A stretch of DNA of 64,000 bases from DATFFO01 sp963744905 (GTDB lineage Bacteria; Actinomycetota; Acidimicrobiia; Spongiisociales; ZC4RG35). Positions 24,897 through 34,086 of the stretch are shown here, piece after piece. Position 1 is the first letter of the stretch, and every line of letters starts with the position of its first letter. The stretch lies in the NCBI GenBank assembly GCA_963744905.1, contig CAVUUV010000006.1, positions 162,692 to 226,691 of the forward strand, written 5' to 3'. The translations under genes were made by a program, and so were the position numbers. Under the pieces are notes generated by a model. The model was not told where the DNA came from and did no database searches. It saw nothing but the letters and a program-made list of their open reading frames with translations.

Positions 24897-25451
24897 TCAG
24901 CGATAGACACTCGCGAGAGTGGCGGATTGCCGGCGTAGCTCCCCAAGGCGGGGACCAATGGGGTTGTTCCACTTGCTGATGTTCAACGGCGGTGCCAGAT
25001 GGGGTACCAGCTGGTCCTCAAGCTCGACCGCATCTACAGGGGATGCGGTCTCCAAGTAGGCGAACGTGCCGTGGTCCTCAATCCAGGTAGTCAACCGACC
25101 TTCGCCGTCGTCCCCGAATGTGTAATACCGCGTGCCGTGCTGGGGATCCCTGTCGGGGCGGGGTCGGGGAACCAGGCTGAGGCGCGTGAGAAGCAGGACT
25201 CCTAACGTGCGACGGGGCGTAGAGCGTCCGGAACTACGTCGCCATTCCTCACGGAACCGCTTTTTCAGCCTGCCGGAGCCGGCGGCAACACCCACGTACG
25301 CGACTCCCTCGAATCCAGGGTCGACGTCGAGGTCGACGAAACCCGCAGCATCGATCCATAGGACGTAGACCCCGTTCCTAACCGAGTCGATGCGTTCGGG
25401 CAAGCCAGCCCTCACGCTGAGCAACTCCCGATAGGCGAGGGAAGCGTCCAC
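24897..25451 (-). CDS. GIY-YIG nuclease superfamily protein
   Basis: About 184 residues from GTG 25451 (start of VDASLAYRELLSV). NGVYVLWI near residue 22 and VAYVGVA near residue 47 give the GVY...YVG pair that names the fold; KKRFREEWRRSSG supplies the basic helix and LEDQLVPHLAPPLN the conserved C-terminal Glu. The frame is open upstream through the arm-type repeat at 25505-25531 but that part is att DNA, so the shorter start is preferred. Members range from homing nucleases to restriction and repair enzymes; role here unknown. Confidence 0.65.
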   Translation of the reverse strand: MDASLAYRELLSVRAGLPERIDSVRNGVYVLWIDAAGFVDLDVDPGFEGVAYVGVAAGSGRLKKRFREEWRRSSGRSTPRRTLGVLLLTRLSLVPRPRPDRDPQHGTRYYTFGDDGEGRLTTWIEDHGTFAYLETASPVDAVELEDQLVPHLAPPLNISKWNNPIGPRLGELRRQSATLASVYR

Positions 25452-25504
25452 CGAGCCAACGGTACATTCCGCGCTGCGATGGACCTGAACGTGACCGGCG
25501 CTAC

Positions 25505-25531
25505 GAGAATGGCTCCCGAGAATGGCTCCCA
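25505..25531. repeat. Integrase arm-type repeats, island II right end
   Basis: Two abutting units GAGAATGGCTCCC and GAGAATGGCTCCCA, 145 bp left of att copy 3. Direct repeat spacing of 13 bp. Confidence 0.55.
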
Positions 25532-25644
25532 CGGCATGACCGCCAGCCGTCCGACGCGCCGGCTCCCGCCCGAACCCCCGCCTGAGCAGGGGTTTCCAGC
25601 GGACCGAGAAGGACGGGATTCGGAGAAACCCTTGCGGGGCAAGG

Positions 25645-25670
25645 AAAAACCCCGCCTGAGCGGGGCTTTT
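25645..25670 (-). terminator. Rho-independent terminator of tRNA-Arg
   Basis: On the minus strand, AAAAGCCCCGC, loop TCAG, GCGGGGTTTTTCC: a strong stem followed by a T-run, seven bases after the tRNA 3' end. A decayed copy remains at 10505-10530 left of the islands, so island II brought or preserved a working copy beside the tRNA. Confidence 0.8.
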
Positions 25671-25676
25671 CGAATG

Positions 25677-25751
<75 letters not shown>

Positions 25752-25878
25752 CCGGGGGAGACCACAGCATAACGCCCGGCTGCTCGCAACCCTTCCTGGG
25801 GAATCGGCGGCGCACCCGCATCCCCAAACCAACGCCCGGCCATAATGGACCCGTTCGAGCAGAGAGGCATCCAACAGC

Positions 25879-27029
25879 ATGCGAATCGGGATTCTGACCG
25901 GAGGAGGAGACGTGCCCGGTCTCAACGCCTGCATCAAGGCGGTGGTGACCCGGGCGGCCGACGAGGGGCACGAAGTCGTAGGGATCCGGCGAGGGTGGGG
26001 TGGCCTGGTCGACGCCAATCCCGACGAACGATCGACTTTCGAGACGAATCTGATCGCGCTGGGCCCCGGGGAGGTCCGCACCATCGACCGCACCGGCGGG
26101 ACCTTCCTCCACACCTCCCGAACCAACCCGGCCAAGGTCTCCGGTGACGACCTCCCCCCGTTCCTGCGGGACCGTTACTCGGACGGCGGCCCGCACGACG
26201 TGACGGCCCACGTGCTCCCCGTCATCGAGGCAGCCAAGATCGACGTCCTCATCCCGATAGGAGGTGACGACACGCTGTCTTATGGGCTGCGTCTGCACGA
26301 TGAGGGAGTGCCGGTGATCGCCATTCCCAAGACGATGGACAACGACGTCCACGGAACCGACTACTGCATCGGCTTCTCGACCGCAGTGACCAGAGGCGTC
26401 CAGTTCATCCACAATCTGCGGACCGCGGCGGGGTCCCACGAGCGCATCGCCGTGGTCGAGCTGTTCGGGCGCTACAGCGGCGAGACCTCGCTCGTCACCG
26501 CCTATCTGGCCGGCGTGGACCGGGCCATCATCTCCGAGGTCCCCTTCCACATCGACAAGCTGGCGGAGCTCCTATTGGAGGACCAGAAATCGAACCCGTC
26601 CAACTACGCCATGATGACCATCTCCGAGGGAGCCCGCCTGCCCGAAGGAGAGATGGTCCTGACCGGAGAGGCCGACGCCTACGGGCATCGCAAGCTGGGC
26701 GGCATCGGCGCCCTCACCGGCGAGTTGCTCAAGGAGCGAACCAAGCAAGGGGTTCTCTACCAGCAGGTCGGCTATCTGATGCGTTCGGGAGCTCCCGGAC
26801 TCGTCTGGATCTGATGGTGGCGACCAACTACGCGGTGATGGCCGCCGACCTGGCCCTGGAAGGTGGAACCGGTCGCATGGTGGCCCTGCGGGGCGGGACC
26901 TATACCCATGTGCCGATCTCGGTCACGGCCGAAGGAGTGAAGCGAGTCGACGTCGACGAGCTCTATGACGAGCAGTCCTATCGGCCCAAGGTGCGCCACG
27001 TTTTGGGCAAACCCATGTTCCTCTACTGA
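25879..27029 (+). pseudogene. pfp: 6-phosphofructokinase, PPi-type, with C-terminal frameshift
   Basis: ATG 25879 starts RIGILTGGGDVPGLNACIK. GGDDT near residue 129 and PKTMDND near 150 carry the Asp and Lys that mark PPi-dependent enzymes; ATP-dependent ones have GGDGS and PGTIDND. FGRYSGETSL follows. Near 26795 the reading breaks (SGAPGLVWI then stop); the text LDLMVATNYAVMAADLALEG through 27029 completes a normal C-terminus in another frame. SGAPDSLDLM would be restored by removing two bases, so two small errors or changes are present. The enzyme phosphorylates fructose 6-phosphate, reversibly if PPi is used. A glycolytic gene is unlikely to be broken, so a sequence error is suspected. Confidence 0.85.
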
Positions 27030-27037
27030 GCCACTCG

Positions 27038-27085
27038 TTTTGGCGCGACATTCACGGCGGATACGTCGCTGATGTCGCGCGAAAA
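27038..27085. repeat. Palindromic intergenic repeat, family A copy 1
   Basis: TTTTGGCGCGACATT at 27038-27052 faces GATGTCGCGCGAAAA at 27071-27085. The same arm sequence occurs at 60661-60708 (perfect) and, degenerate, at 56759-56814. It lies between the convergent ends of pfp and the monooxygenase gene and may act as a two-way terminator. Confidence 0.6.
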
Positions 27086-27094
27086 GCGCCGCGG

Positions 27095-28213
27095 CTAGCT
27101 CGCCACCCGGTCGCTCTCCTGGCGCACGGGCGATCGGTGCTGGCGGATGTGGCGGGCGACGTATTGGGCATCTCTTGCCACCCCTCCGACCAGGGCCGAA
27201 CTCGGTGAGTACTGAAACGGAATCCCCATGAAATACAGCCCCGGGACCGAATCCACCACACCGCGATACTGGACCGGAAAGCCGTAGTCGTCGAAGACCC
27301 CCAGATCGATCCAGCTGAAGCCGGGCACGAACCCGGTACACCACACAACGTTGTCCACCTCCAGGATCCTCCCGTCCTCCAGCATGGGGTATCCGTTCTG
27401 CACCCCTGTCGCTCGTGGGACCCGCTCGATCCCGGCCGCGATGATCTCCTTACGCCGAACCCGAGCGACGGGAAGCCCCCGGGGCGGATCCATGAAGTGG
27501 TCCCGCGCCTTCCTACCCCAGGGCGTGTTCACCTTGAGTACCCGATGCAACAGGGTCCACATGATCGGGGCGAAGACGAGGCCGGGCTTGGATCCTGCGG
27601 CGACCGGCTCCTGACCCGTATCGCGGCCGGACAGCCACACCCGGTGACGAGCCGCCAGCTCGAGGGCGATCTCGGCTCCCGAGTTACCGGCGCCCACCAC
27701 CAGCACTCCTCCGTCCTGCAGCTGGGAGGGTCGCCGGTAGTCGCTTGAGTGAATCTGGCGAACGCCATCGGCGAGGTCATCGGCGAAGCCGGGAATTCTC
27801 GGACGGTGGTAGATGCCGGCAGCCACAACGACGTTGTGAGCCTGGATACATCCTCCATCATGTTGTATTTCGAAGCGACCGTCGGCCCGACCCACCCTCT
27901 CCACCTCGATTCCGGTGCGGATGGGTAACTCGAACCTCCCGGCGTAGGCATCCAGGTAGTCGGCCATCTCATCCTTGGTGGGACACGACGCACGGCCGCT
28001 CGTGAAGGGCATGCCGGGCAGGCTGTTGAGACGCCCGGGAGTGAAGAGTTGCAGCGAGTCCCACCGGCGTCGCCACGCATCGCCGACGCTCTCGTACTTG
28101 TCGAGAACGACATGTTCGATGCCCTGGCGCTTGAGGTGATAACTGGTCGCCAGGCCGGCCTGGCCTCCGCCGATGACGACCGTGTCGATGCGATCGGGAA
28201 TCTCTTCGACCAT
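27095..28213 (-). CDS. Flavin-containing monooxygenase / NAD(P)-binding oxidoreductase
   Basis: 372 residues from ATG 28213, with GAGGAG nine bases upstream; the frame is open further but that start is best placed. An FAD-binding Rossmann motif VVIGGGQAGLATSYHL begins at residue 12, and an NADPH-binding VVGAGNSGAEIALELA lies near 170. WRRRWDSLQLFTPGRLNSLPG is typical of the CzcO/YUCCA-like branch. It oxygenates small soft nucleophiles or ketones with FAD, NADPH and O2; substrate unknown. Divergent from the DUF2652 gene over 190 bp. Confidence 0.9.
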   Translation of the reverse strand: MVEEIPDRIDTVVIGGGQAGLATSYHLKRQGIEHVVLDKYESVGDAWRRRWDSLQLFTPGRLNSLPGMPFTSGRASCPTKDEMADYLDAYAGRFELPIRTGIEVERVGRADGRFEIQHDGGCIQAHNVVVAAGIYHRPRIPGFADDLADGVRQIHSSDYRRPSQLQDGGVLVVGAGNSGAEIALELAARHRVWLSGRDTGQEPVAAGSKPGLVFAPIMWTLLHRVLKVNTPWGRKARDHFMDPPRGLPVARVRRKEIIAAGIERVPRATGVQNGYPMLEDGRILEVDNVVWCTGFVPGFSWIDLGVFDDYGFPVQYRGVVDSVPGLYFMGIPFQYSPSSALVGGVARDAQYVARHIRQHRSPVRQESDRVAS

Positions 28214-28403
28214 GACAATCTCCTCGGAGGGCTTCTGAGATGACCGTATGGGAGCGACGCTCGGGCGTCGTCGGGAGGATCCTGGATTCCAGGTTGGGCA
28301 CCGCGTGGGGAATATCACCCATGGCGATTTCGCTCGGCACGAGGCGATCAGGCTTCCCGGCGACCATCGCCTCGGTCCATAGGTAGAGTCTCGGGGGCCG
28401 ATC

Positions 28404-29498
28404 ATGCGTGGACACCTCGTACTAGCCGACATCTCGGGCTACACCCGCTTTCTGACGGAAAGCGAGCTGGACCACGCCAACGGGATCATCGGTGAGTTGC
28501 TCAATGCCGTGATCACCGCCATCGAGGCGCCTTTGACGGTGTCCCGCATCGAAGGCGACGCCGTGTTCATGTACGGCGTGATGCCGGAGGGTACGAGCGG
28601 CGAGACCGTCCTCGAGTCGGTTGAGTTGCTCTACATCTCTTTCGCCAGGGCGTTGGAGATCATGGTCCTCAACACGAGTTGCCCCTGCAATGCCTGCGCG
28701 AACATCAATACGCTCGGTCTGAAGATCGTCATGCACTGCGGTGAGATCGCCAAGACCAAGGTCGGCGGGATGGAGACTCTGGCCGGGCCCGACGTGGTGG
28801 TGGCCCACCGCCTGCTCAAGAACAGCATCCGTGAGACGATCGGCATCGACGATTACCTACTCGTCACCCAGGCGTGCGTGAACGACCTCGGCATACAGCG
28901 AATCGTGACGGGATGGGTGGCCCATACCGAGGAATACGAACACGTGGGCGAGGTAACCGGGTACGTCTCGTCCTTGAGTGACGTTTGGGAGTTCTCACGA
29001 CGCCAGAACGAGAACAAGGTCCTGCAGGCGGATGCCTTCATGACCCTCAGCGCCTACAGCAAGGCACCCCCGGTGGTGGTGTGGGACCACCTGGTAAATC
29101 CGATCAAGCGAACCGGGTGGTTGAACGCCGAGAGGAACGAAGTGGAGAATGAGACCGGCGGCCGGATCGGCCCCGGAGCCGAGTATCACTGCTCCCACGG
29201 TGCGGATGTGCTCTTCGTATTCACGGTGCTCGATCGTCGTCCCGTGGACTATCTGACTCTCCTGTTGCCGGTGGGGAATGGTGTAGCGCTTCGATTCACC
29301 GATTACCTGGTCCCGAGCGGAGAGGGGACCCGGATAGTCAGCTGCTTCGCCCCCGCCTTCTTCGTCGAGTCGGGTGAGGTCGTCCCCGACGACGTCCTCA
29401 CCACCATCGAAGAGGAGATGGGGCCGAGCTATCAGGTCTCACTCGGCCGGCTGGTCGAGATGGCTGACAGGGCCGCACAAGAGCTGGCCGCGGTCTGA
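28404..29498 (+). CDS. DUF2652 protein (class III cyclase-like N-terminus)
   Basis: 364 residues. The start RGHLVLADISGYTRFLTESE and SRIEGDAVFMYG resemble the nucleotide cyclase homology domain with DISGYT metal-site spacing, as in DUF2652. A cysteine group (NTSCPCNACANI) lies near residue 95. The C-terminal 160 residues (VVWDHLVNPIKRTGWLNAER) look like an SRPBCC/START lipid-binding fold. Catalytic residues for cAMP production are incomplete as far as can be seen, so a binding role is as likely. Stands alone. Confidence 0.75.
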   Translation: MRGHLVLADISGYTRFLTESELDHANGIIGELLNAVITAIEAPLTVSRIEGDAVFMYGVMPEGTSGETVLESVELLYISFARALEIMVLNTSCPCNACANINTLGLKIVMHCGEIAKTKVGGMETLAGPDVVVAHRLLKNSIRETIGIDDYLLVTQACVNDLGIQRIVTGWVAHTEEYEHVGEVTGYVSSLSDVWEFSRRQNENKVLQADAFMTLSAYSKAPPVVVWDHLVNPIKRTGWLNAERNEVENETGGRIGPGAEYHCSHGADVLFVFTVLDRRPVDYLTLLLPVGNGVALRFTDYLVPSGEGTRIVSCFAPAFFVESGEVVPDDVLTTIEEEMGPSYQVSLGRLVEMADRAAQELAAV

Positions 29499-29554
29499 CG
29501 AATCCTGACACCTCAACCCCACGCCGGATTGACGAGGCACCACGCCGGCTCTGC

Positions 29555-30847
29555 TCAGTGGATCTGGGGCAAGTTGTAGGAGACCCGGGCACCGACCAGG
29601 CCGGCCACGGCCAGGCCCAGGAGGCTCCACTGGGCACCGACCTGTGCCACTCCGGCGCCGGCCAGCCCGACGATCAGCAGCATCGCTCCTATCACCGTGT
29701 TGGACACGGCCACGTACCTGGTGCGCTGATTGCCCTTCCCCAGATCCACCACGTATGTCTTACGGCCCATTCGGGCTCCGGCGTGGATGACCGCCAGCAG
29801 CAGGTAGGTGGCCGGACCCAGCCACACCGTGGAGTCGAGACCGGTCTGGCGAAGGCCCAGGAAACCGAGAACCGCCAGGGAACCGCCCCCCGCCGCCGCA
29901 GCCATGACCAGCCGCGACGAGCGGTCGGCCAGCCGGCCCCAGATCGGCGAGGCGATCAATCCGGCGATTCCCGTGGCGATCACGAACAGGCCCACACCCG
30001 ACACATCCGATTCGTTCACCCCGGCCGACAGAGACACGACGAAAGGCGGACTGAGAGCCGTCACCAGCAGCAGGGTGCGGGCAATCACGAACCGTCTGAA
30101 GGGCGGATCGTCTCTCAGCAGTGAGAGCGATTCGGCGATGGTCGTGGCCGCATCGCTGGCGTCACCGGGCGTGGGTTCCTCATCGACTGTCAGGAATACC
30201 GCTCCGGCGCCGAACCAGAGCAGCGACGCTCCACCCACGATCAATGCCAGCACCATGGATCCGGCATTCTGGGCGAGGAGGGCGATGGCCACTCCGGCTC
30301 CAATGGCTGCCAGCCCGGCCACCGACGCGGCCACGCCGCTCACCGAACCCCGGTTGCCTCGGGGGATGGTCTTGCCGACCACGTCCTTGGCGGTGATCGA
30401 GCTCACCGCCCGGAACAGGGAGAAGACGGCCAGCGCCACCAGCACCGCCAAGCCTGCCGAGAGGCCGCTCAGCAACGCCCCCGCCACTCCCATGCCTACC
30501 ACGGCCAGACCCTGTCCTGCACCTCCAGCCGCCCAGACCCGGCTGCGTAGGCCGAATCTCCGCACGATGGGCACCAGGGCGGTCTGGGGTAGCAGAGCTC
30601 CCGACTCGCGAATCGGGACCAGCATGGCAATTACGAAGCCGGGAGCGCCGAGCGAGGTCAGCATCCAGGTGAGAACCGTTTTCGGGTCGGCGATTCGATC
30701 CCCCAGCTTCTGGAGGGTGAACCCGCCCACCAGACGGGCGGCATTTCCCGGAACCTCCCGGCAGGCCGAGTCCGACAGCTCCTGGCAACCGTGGTCCTCG
30801 TCGTCGTCGATCAGCGTCGAATAGAGACGATCTACAAGATCAGCCAC
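29555..30847 (-). CDS. Major facilitator superfamily transporter
   Basis: 430 residues with about 12 hydrophobic segments and a soluble N-terminal tail of some 40 residues. Conserved-looking loops include PIRESGALLPQ near the start and SPIWGRLADRSSRLVM in the middle, the usual loop 8-9 GxLaDRxG motif. The 12-helix arrangement suggests proton-driven export of small molecules; substrate unknown. It lies downstream of the NlpC gene on the same strand, separated by a repeat-rich 180 bp. Confidence 0.82.
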   Translation of the reverse strand: MADLVDRLYSTLIDDDEDHGCQELSDSACREVPGNAARLVGGFTLQKLGDRIADPKTVLTWMLTSLGAPGFVIAMLVPIRESGALLPQTALVPIVRRFGLRSRVWAAGGAGQGLAVVGMGVAGALLSGLSAGLAVLVALAVFSLFRAVSSITAKDVVGKTIPRGNRGSVSGVAASVAGLAAIGAGVAIALLAQNAGSMVLALIVGGASLLWFGAGAVFLTVDEEPTPGDASDAATTIAESLSLLRDDPPFRRFVIARTLLLVTALSPPFVVSLSAGVNESDVSGVGLFVIATGIAGLIASPIWGRLADRSSRLVMAAAAGGGSLAVLGFLGLRQTGLDSTVWLGPATYLLLAVIHAGARMGRKTYVVDLGKGNQRTRYVAVSNTVIGAMLLIVGLAGAGVAQVGAQWSLLGLAVAGLVGARVSYNLPQIH

Positions 30848-30902
30848 CAGGTCAGGCTATGCGGGCGCACGTCGAGGGGGTAACCACCCGCCCCCACCCC
30901 TG

Positions 30903-31018
30903 CTTCTTTGGACGGCGACGAACGGCCTGTTCCTTCTTTGGACCGCCACCATCGCTATACGTTCGTGGACGTCCAAAGAACGGGAGGGGCGTTCCCCGGC
31001 GTCCAAAGAACGGGAGGG
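30903..31018. repeat. Cluster of four short repeats (two inverted, two direct)
   Basis: CTTCTTTGGACG at 30903-30914 and CTTCTTTGGAC at 30933-30943, then two identical 19-mers CGTCCAAAGAACGGGAGGG at 30970-30988 and 31000-31018 that contain the complement. The copies can pair as nested hairpins in RNA from either strand. Located between the NlpC and MFS genes. Confidence 0.6.
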
Positions 31019-31032
31019 TTGGTGGCGTCGGC

Positions 31033-32112
31033 TCAGCCGGGGCGGCCCGCCCCGGCGTAATCGGAGCGGTGGATGCTGTCGATGCGAACCGACGTTCCGG
31101 GGTACGGGGCGTCGACCATCTGGCCGTTGCCGATGTACATCCCGACGTGGTGAATCGGGTGGCCATAGAAAACCAGGTCTCCAGGCTTGAGCTGGTCCAT
31201 CGGTACCGCCGGCAGCACCCTCTTCTGGGCAGCCGACGAGTGGGGGAGGCTGACCCCGGCGGCCAGCCACCCATATCTGGTCAGGCCGGAACAGTCGAAT
31301 GACGAGGGCCCGTTCCCTCCCCAACGGTACGGCTTGCCGATCTGGTCCATGGCGGTCTGCACCGCCACCGCCGCCTTGCCGCTGACAGCCGGCGGCGGTG
31401 GCGTCGGGTGGGAATGCTTTTCCACTGCCGCCTTGCGAGCCATCTCGGCGCGGGCTTTGCGCGCCTCCTCGGCCGCCCTGCGCTGTCGCTCCTCTTCCAC
31501 GAGCTGGGCGAGACGACCGTTGACCTTGCTGAGTTCGTCCTGTTGCTTGGCCACCAATGCCTTGACCTGCTGACGCTGGTCGGCGAGATCCTTCTCGTCG
31601 GCGGCCACCTGCCCCTTTTGGGCGGTGAGGATCTGCTCTTCCTCCTTCAGATTCTCTCGCAGGACCCGCAGGTTGGTGGCGATGGAGTGATCGTCCTGGG
31701 CGATGGCATTCGTGTACTGGTCCACCGCAGCGAACTCCTCCATGTTCGAAGCGCCCAACAACCCCATGGCACTGGCCAGGGCCTGGTTCTCGTACATCTG
31801 CACTACCTGAAGCCGGGCTTCCGAGGTGCGCTGATCCAGGTTCTGTTTCGCCTCGCCGATCCTCTTCTTGGTCGACTCCAGATGGGCGTTGGTCTGAGCG
31901 AGGCGATCCTGCACCTGGCGATAACGCTCGTTGACGACCTCAACCTGGTTCTGGAGGTCCTCCAGGTTCGCCTCGATCTTTCGGGCCTTCTCCCGCAGCT
32001 GATCGATGGTGGTCGCCGCGGCGGAGGGAGGCGCTTGCACAACACTCCCGAGACCGGCTACGAGCAGGATCGCAGCCAGGAACATCGATGGGGATTTTGT
32101 CCATGTCTTCAT
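31033..32112 (-). CDS. NlpC/P60 peptidoglycan hydrolase with coiled-coil region
   Basis: 359 residues. Signal peptide MFLAAILLVAGLGSVV ending near ASAA; then a long coiled coil (about 40-230) as in RipA-type and PcsB-like hydrolases; linker TPPPPAVSG; C-terminal NlpC/P60 domain with catalytic Cys in FDCSGLTRYG (residue about 274), His in HHVGMYIGNG (about 322) and a following polar residue. It would cut D-Glu-m-Dap bonds in peptidoglycan during division; the coiled coil keeps it inactive until recruited (family knowledge). Divergent from the DUF885 gene. Confidence 0.9.
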   Translation of the reverse strand: MKTWTKSPSMFLAAILLVAGLGSVVQAPPSAAATTIDQLREKARKIEANLEDLQNQVEVVNERYRQVQDRLAQTNAHLESTKKRIGEAKQNLDQRTSEARLQVVQMYENQALASAMGLLGASNMEEFAAVDQYTNAIAQDDHSIATNLRVLRENLKEEEQILTAQKGQVAADEKDLADQRQQVKALVAKQQDELSKVNGRLAQLVEEERQRRAAEEARKARAEMARKAAVEKHSHPTPPPPAVSGKAAVAVQTAMDQIGKPYRWGGNGPSSFDCSGLTRYGWLAAGVSLPHSSAAQKRVLPAVPMDQLKPGDLVFYGHPIHHVGMYIGNGQMVDAPYPGTSVRIDSIHRSDYAGAGRPG

Positions 32113-32280
32113 GAATAACCCGTTTCAGCCCGCCGGCTCGCCCGAAAGCCCCCAAAGGCAGGCACGGAACCTCGATCACCGTAGCGAGCTCCACACGCAA
32201 AGTGGGAAAAACGACCCCGACCGGTCTCCGTCCCGACCACCCACCTTATGGTGTCCGCCTCACACCACCAAGGAGACCTC

Positions 32281-33948
32281 TTGTCAGCCATCGCCGACCT
32301 CGCCGAGCGTTACTGGAAGGCTTTTCTCGACGCCAACCCGAGTTACGCAACCCTGATCGGAGTCCACGATCGGGACGGCCTCCTGGAGGACCTGTCCGTG
32401 GAGGCGATGGCGTCTCAGGCACAGACGCTGGAGAGAATCCTCGACGACCTCGGAAGGGCGAATCAGACCTCAGACCCGATAACGGCTGCGTTGCTTGCCA
32501 ACGTGATCGAGGCCGACCTGACCGAGTACGAGACCGAGATCCTGATCGCTCCGGTCGATTCGTATCTGGGCGTGCACGCCAAGCTGATCCAGGCGGCCGC
32601 CCAGATCTCTGCCCCGGATCCCGGAGCGGCCGCCCTGATCGCTGAGCGTTATGCCCAGATCCCCCTCCTGTTCTCGCAGACGATCGACCGACACCGGCGC
32701 CTGTTCTCCGACGGGATGACTCCGGCTCTCGTGTCGGTGCACCGAGTCATCGACCAGATCGACGCGTATCTGGCGACGGGGCTCGACACCGATCCCTTCG
32801 TCGGCCTGAAGCTTCCCCCGGGCTGGAACGGCGAGGTGTCGTGGCGTCAGGACATGGAGGAGCTGGTCGCCAGCGCCATCCGGCCTGCCTTCGCCGGCTA
32901 TCGCCAATTCCTCCTCAGCGAAGCCACAGAGGTGGCTCGCTCGTCGGAACTACCCGGGATCTGCCACCTGCCCGACGGTGAGGCAACCTATGAACGGCTG
33001 GTAAAACGATTCGTGACCGTTCCTCGTGATCCGTCCGACATCCACCGGATCGGCCTGGCCCACGCCACCGAGATTCTGGCCGATGAGTATGCCGAGGTCG
33101 GGTCCGAGGCGTTCGGGCTATCGAGTCCGGAAGCGATCTTCGCCCGGCTGCGCACCGACACCGGGCTGCGCTACAGGTCGGAGGAGGAGATGCTCGAGCA
33201 TGCCCGGGAGGTCATCGCCCGTGCATGGGCCAACATCGACGGATGGCTCGGGGTCCGCCCAGACGGGCCCTGTCAGGTGCAGCCGGTCCCGGCCTCCCTG
33301 GCCAAGGACATGCCGCCCGCCTACTACATGGTGCCGGCACCGGACGGATCCCGGCCCGGGACCTACTTCCTCAACACCCACCGGCCGGAGACGAGGGATC
33401 GCTTCTCAGCCGAAGATACCGCCTTCCACGAGGCCATCCCCGGCCACCACTTCGACCGGGCGCTGGCGGCGGCGCTGACCGATCTGCCCGCTTTCAGGAG
33501 GCTTCGCAGCCAGAGCGTCCATGCTGAGGGATGGGGTCTTTACGCCGAACGTCTGGCGGACGAGATGGGGCTGTACACGGGGGCGGTGGATCGTCTGGGC
33601 ATGCTCTCGGCCGACTCGTGGCGGGCGGGGCGGTTGGTCGTCGACACCGGCATGCACCATCTCGGGTGGTCACGTCAGCAGGCGGTGGACTTCCTCACCG
33701 GGTGGACCGCCGTCAACACACCCACCATCGAACAGGAGGTCGACCGCTACATCGGCTGGCCGGGCCAGGCCCTCTCCTACAAGATGGGCCAGATCGAGAT
33801 CCTCCACCTCCGCGCCAGGGCGGAGGCGGAGCTGGGGAGAAGCTTCGACATCGTCGGCTTTCACGACACGCTGCTCACGTCGGGCTCGGTCACCATCCCC
33901 GTCCTCACCCAGCTCGTCGAGACCTGGATCGACCAGACCAGGCCCTAG
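32281..33948 (+). CDS. DUF885 family protein (putative zinc peptidase)
   Basis: About 555 residues. TTG 32281 is chosen because AAGGAG lies eight bases before it; ATG 32248 is in frame but has no site. SYATLIGVHDRDG at the start, YYMVPAPDGSRPGTYFLNTH, and the motif HEAIPGHHFDRAL near residue 383 (HExxPGHH) define DUF885, a gluzincin-like family. SVHAEGWGLYAERLADEMG follows with the further Glu ligand. No signal peptide, so cytoplasmic. Probably a peptidase, untested in most hosts. Confidence 0.88.
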   Translation: MSAIADLAERYWKAFLDANPSYATLIGVHDRDGLLEDLSVEAMASQAQTLERILDDLGRANQTSDPITAALLANVIEADLTEYETEILIAPVDSYLGVHAKLIQAAAQISAPDPGAAALIAERYAQIPLLFSQTIDRHRRLFSDGMTPALVSVHRVIDQIDAYLATGLDTDPFVGLKLPPGWNGEVSWRQDMEELVASAIRPAFAGYRQFLLSEATEVARSSELPGICHLPDGEATYERLVKRFVTVPRDPSDIHRIGLAHATEILADEYAEVGSEAFGLSSPEAIFARLRTDTGLRYRSEEEMLEHAREVIARAWANIDGWLGVRPDGPCQVQPVPASLAKDMPPAYYMVPAPDGSRPGTYFLNTHRPETRDRFSAEDTAFHEAIPGHHFDRALAAALTDLPAFRRLRSQSVHAEGWGLYAERLADEMGLYTGAVDRLGMLSADSWRAGRLVVDTGMHHLGWSRQQAVDFLTGWTAVNTPTIEQEVDRYIGWPGQALSYKMGQIEILHLRARAEAELGRSFDIVGFHDTLLTSGSVTIPVLTQLVETWIDQTRP

Positions 33949-34086
33949 CGCCCACCCGCATCCTCCCTTTATGCCGCGTTTAGAGCGCCTTTAGGCCGGG
34001 TGGGATATTCCGGGCCGGTTAGGCGCGTCCGCCCTCTCCGACGGACGCCAACGACCAGGAGCTCACGGGCTCAGAAGGAGAGAAGC

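Noticed and set aside
30903..31018. CRISPR array
   Set aside because: Only two true direct copies with an 11-bp spacer and two inverted ones; no cas genes anywhere in the window.
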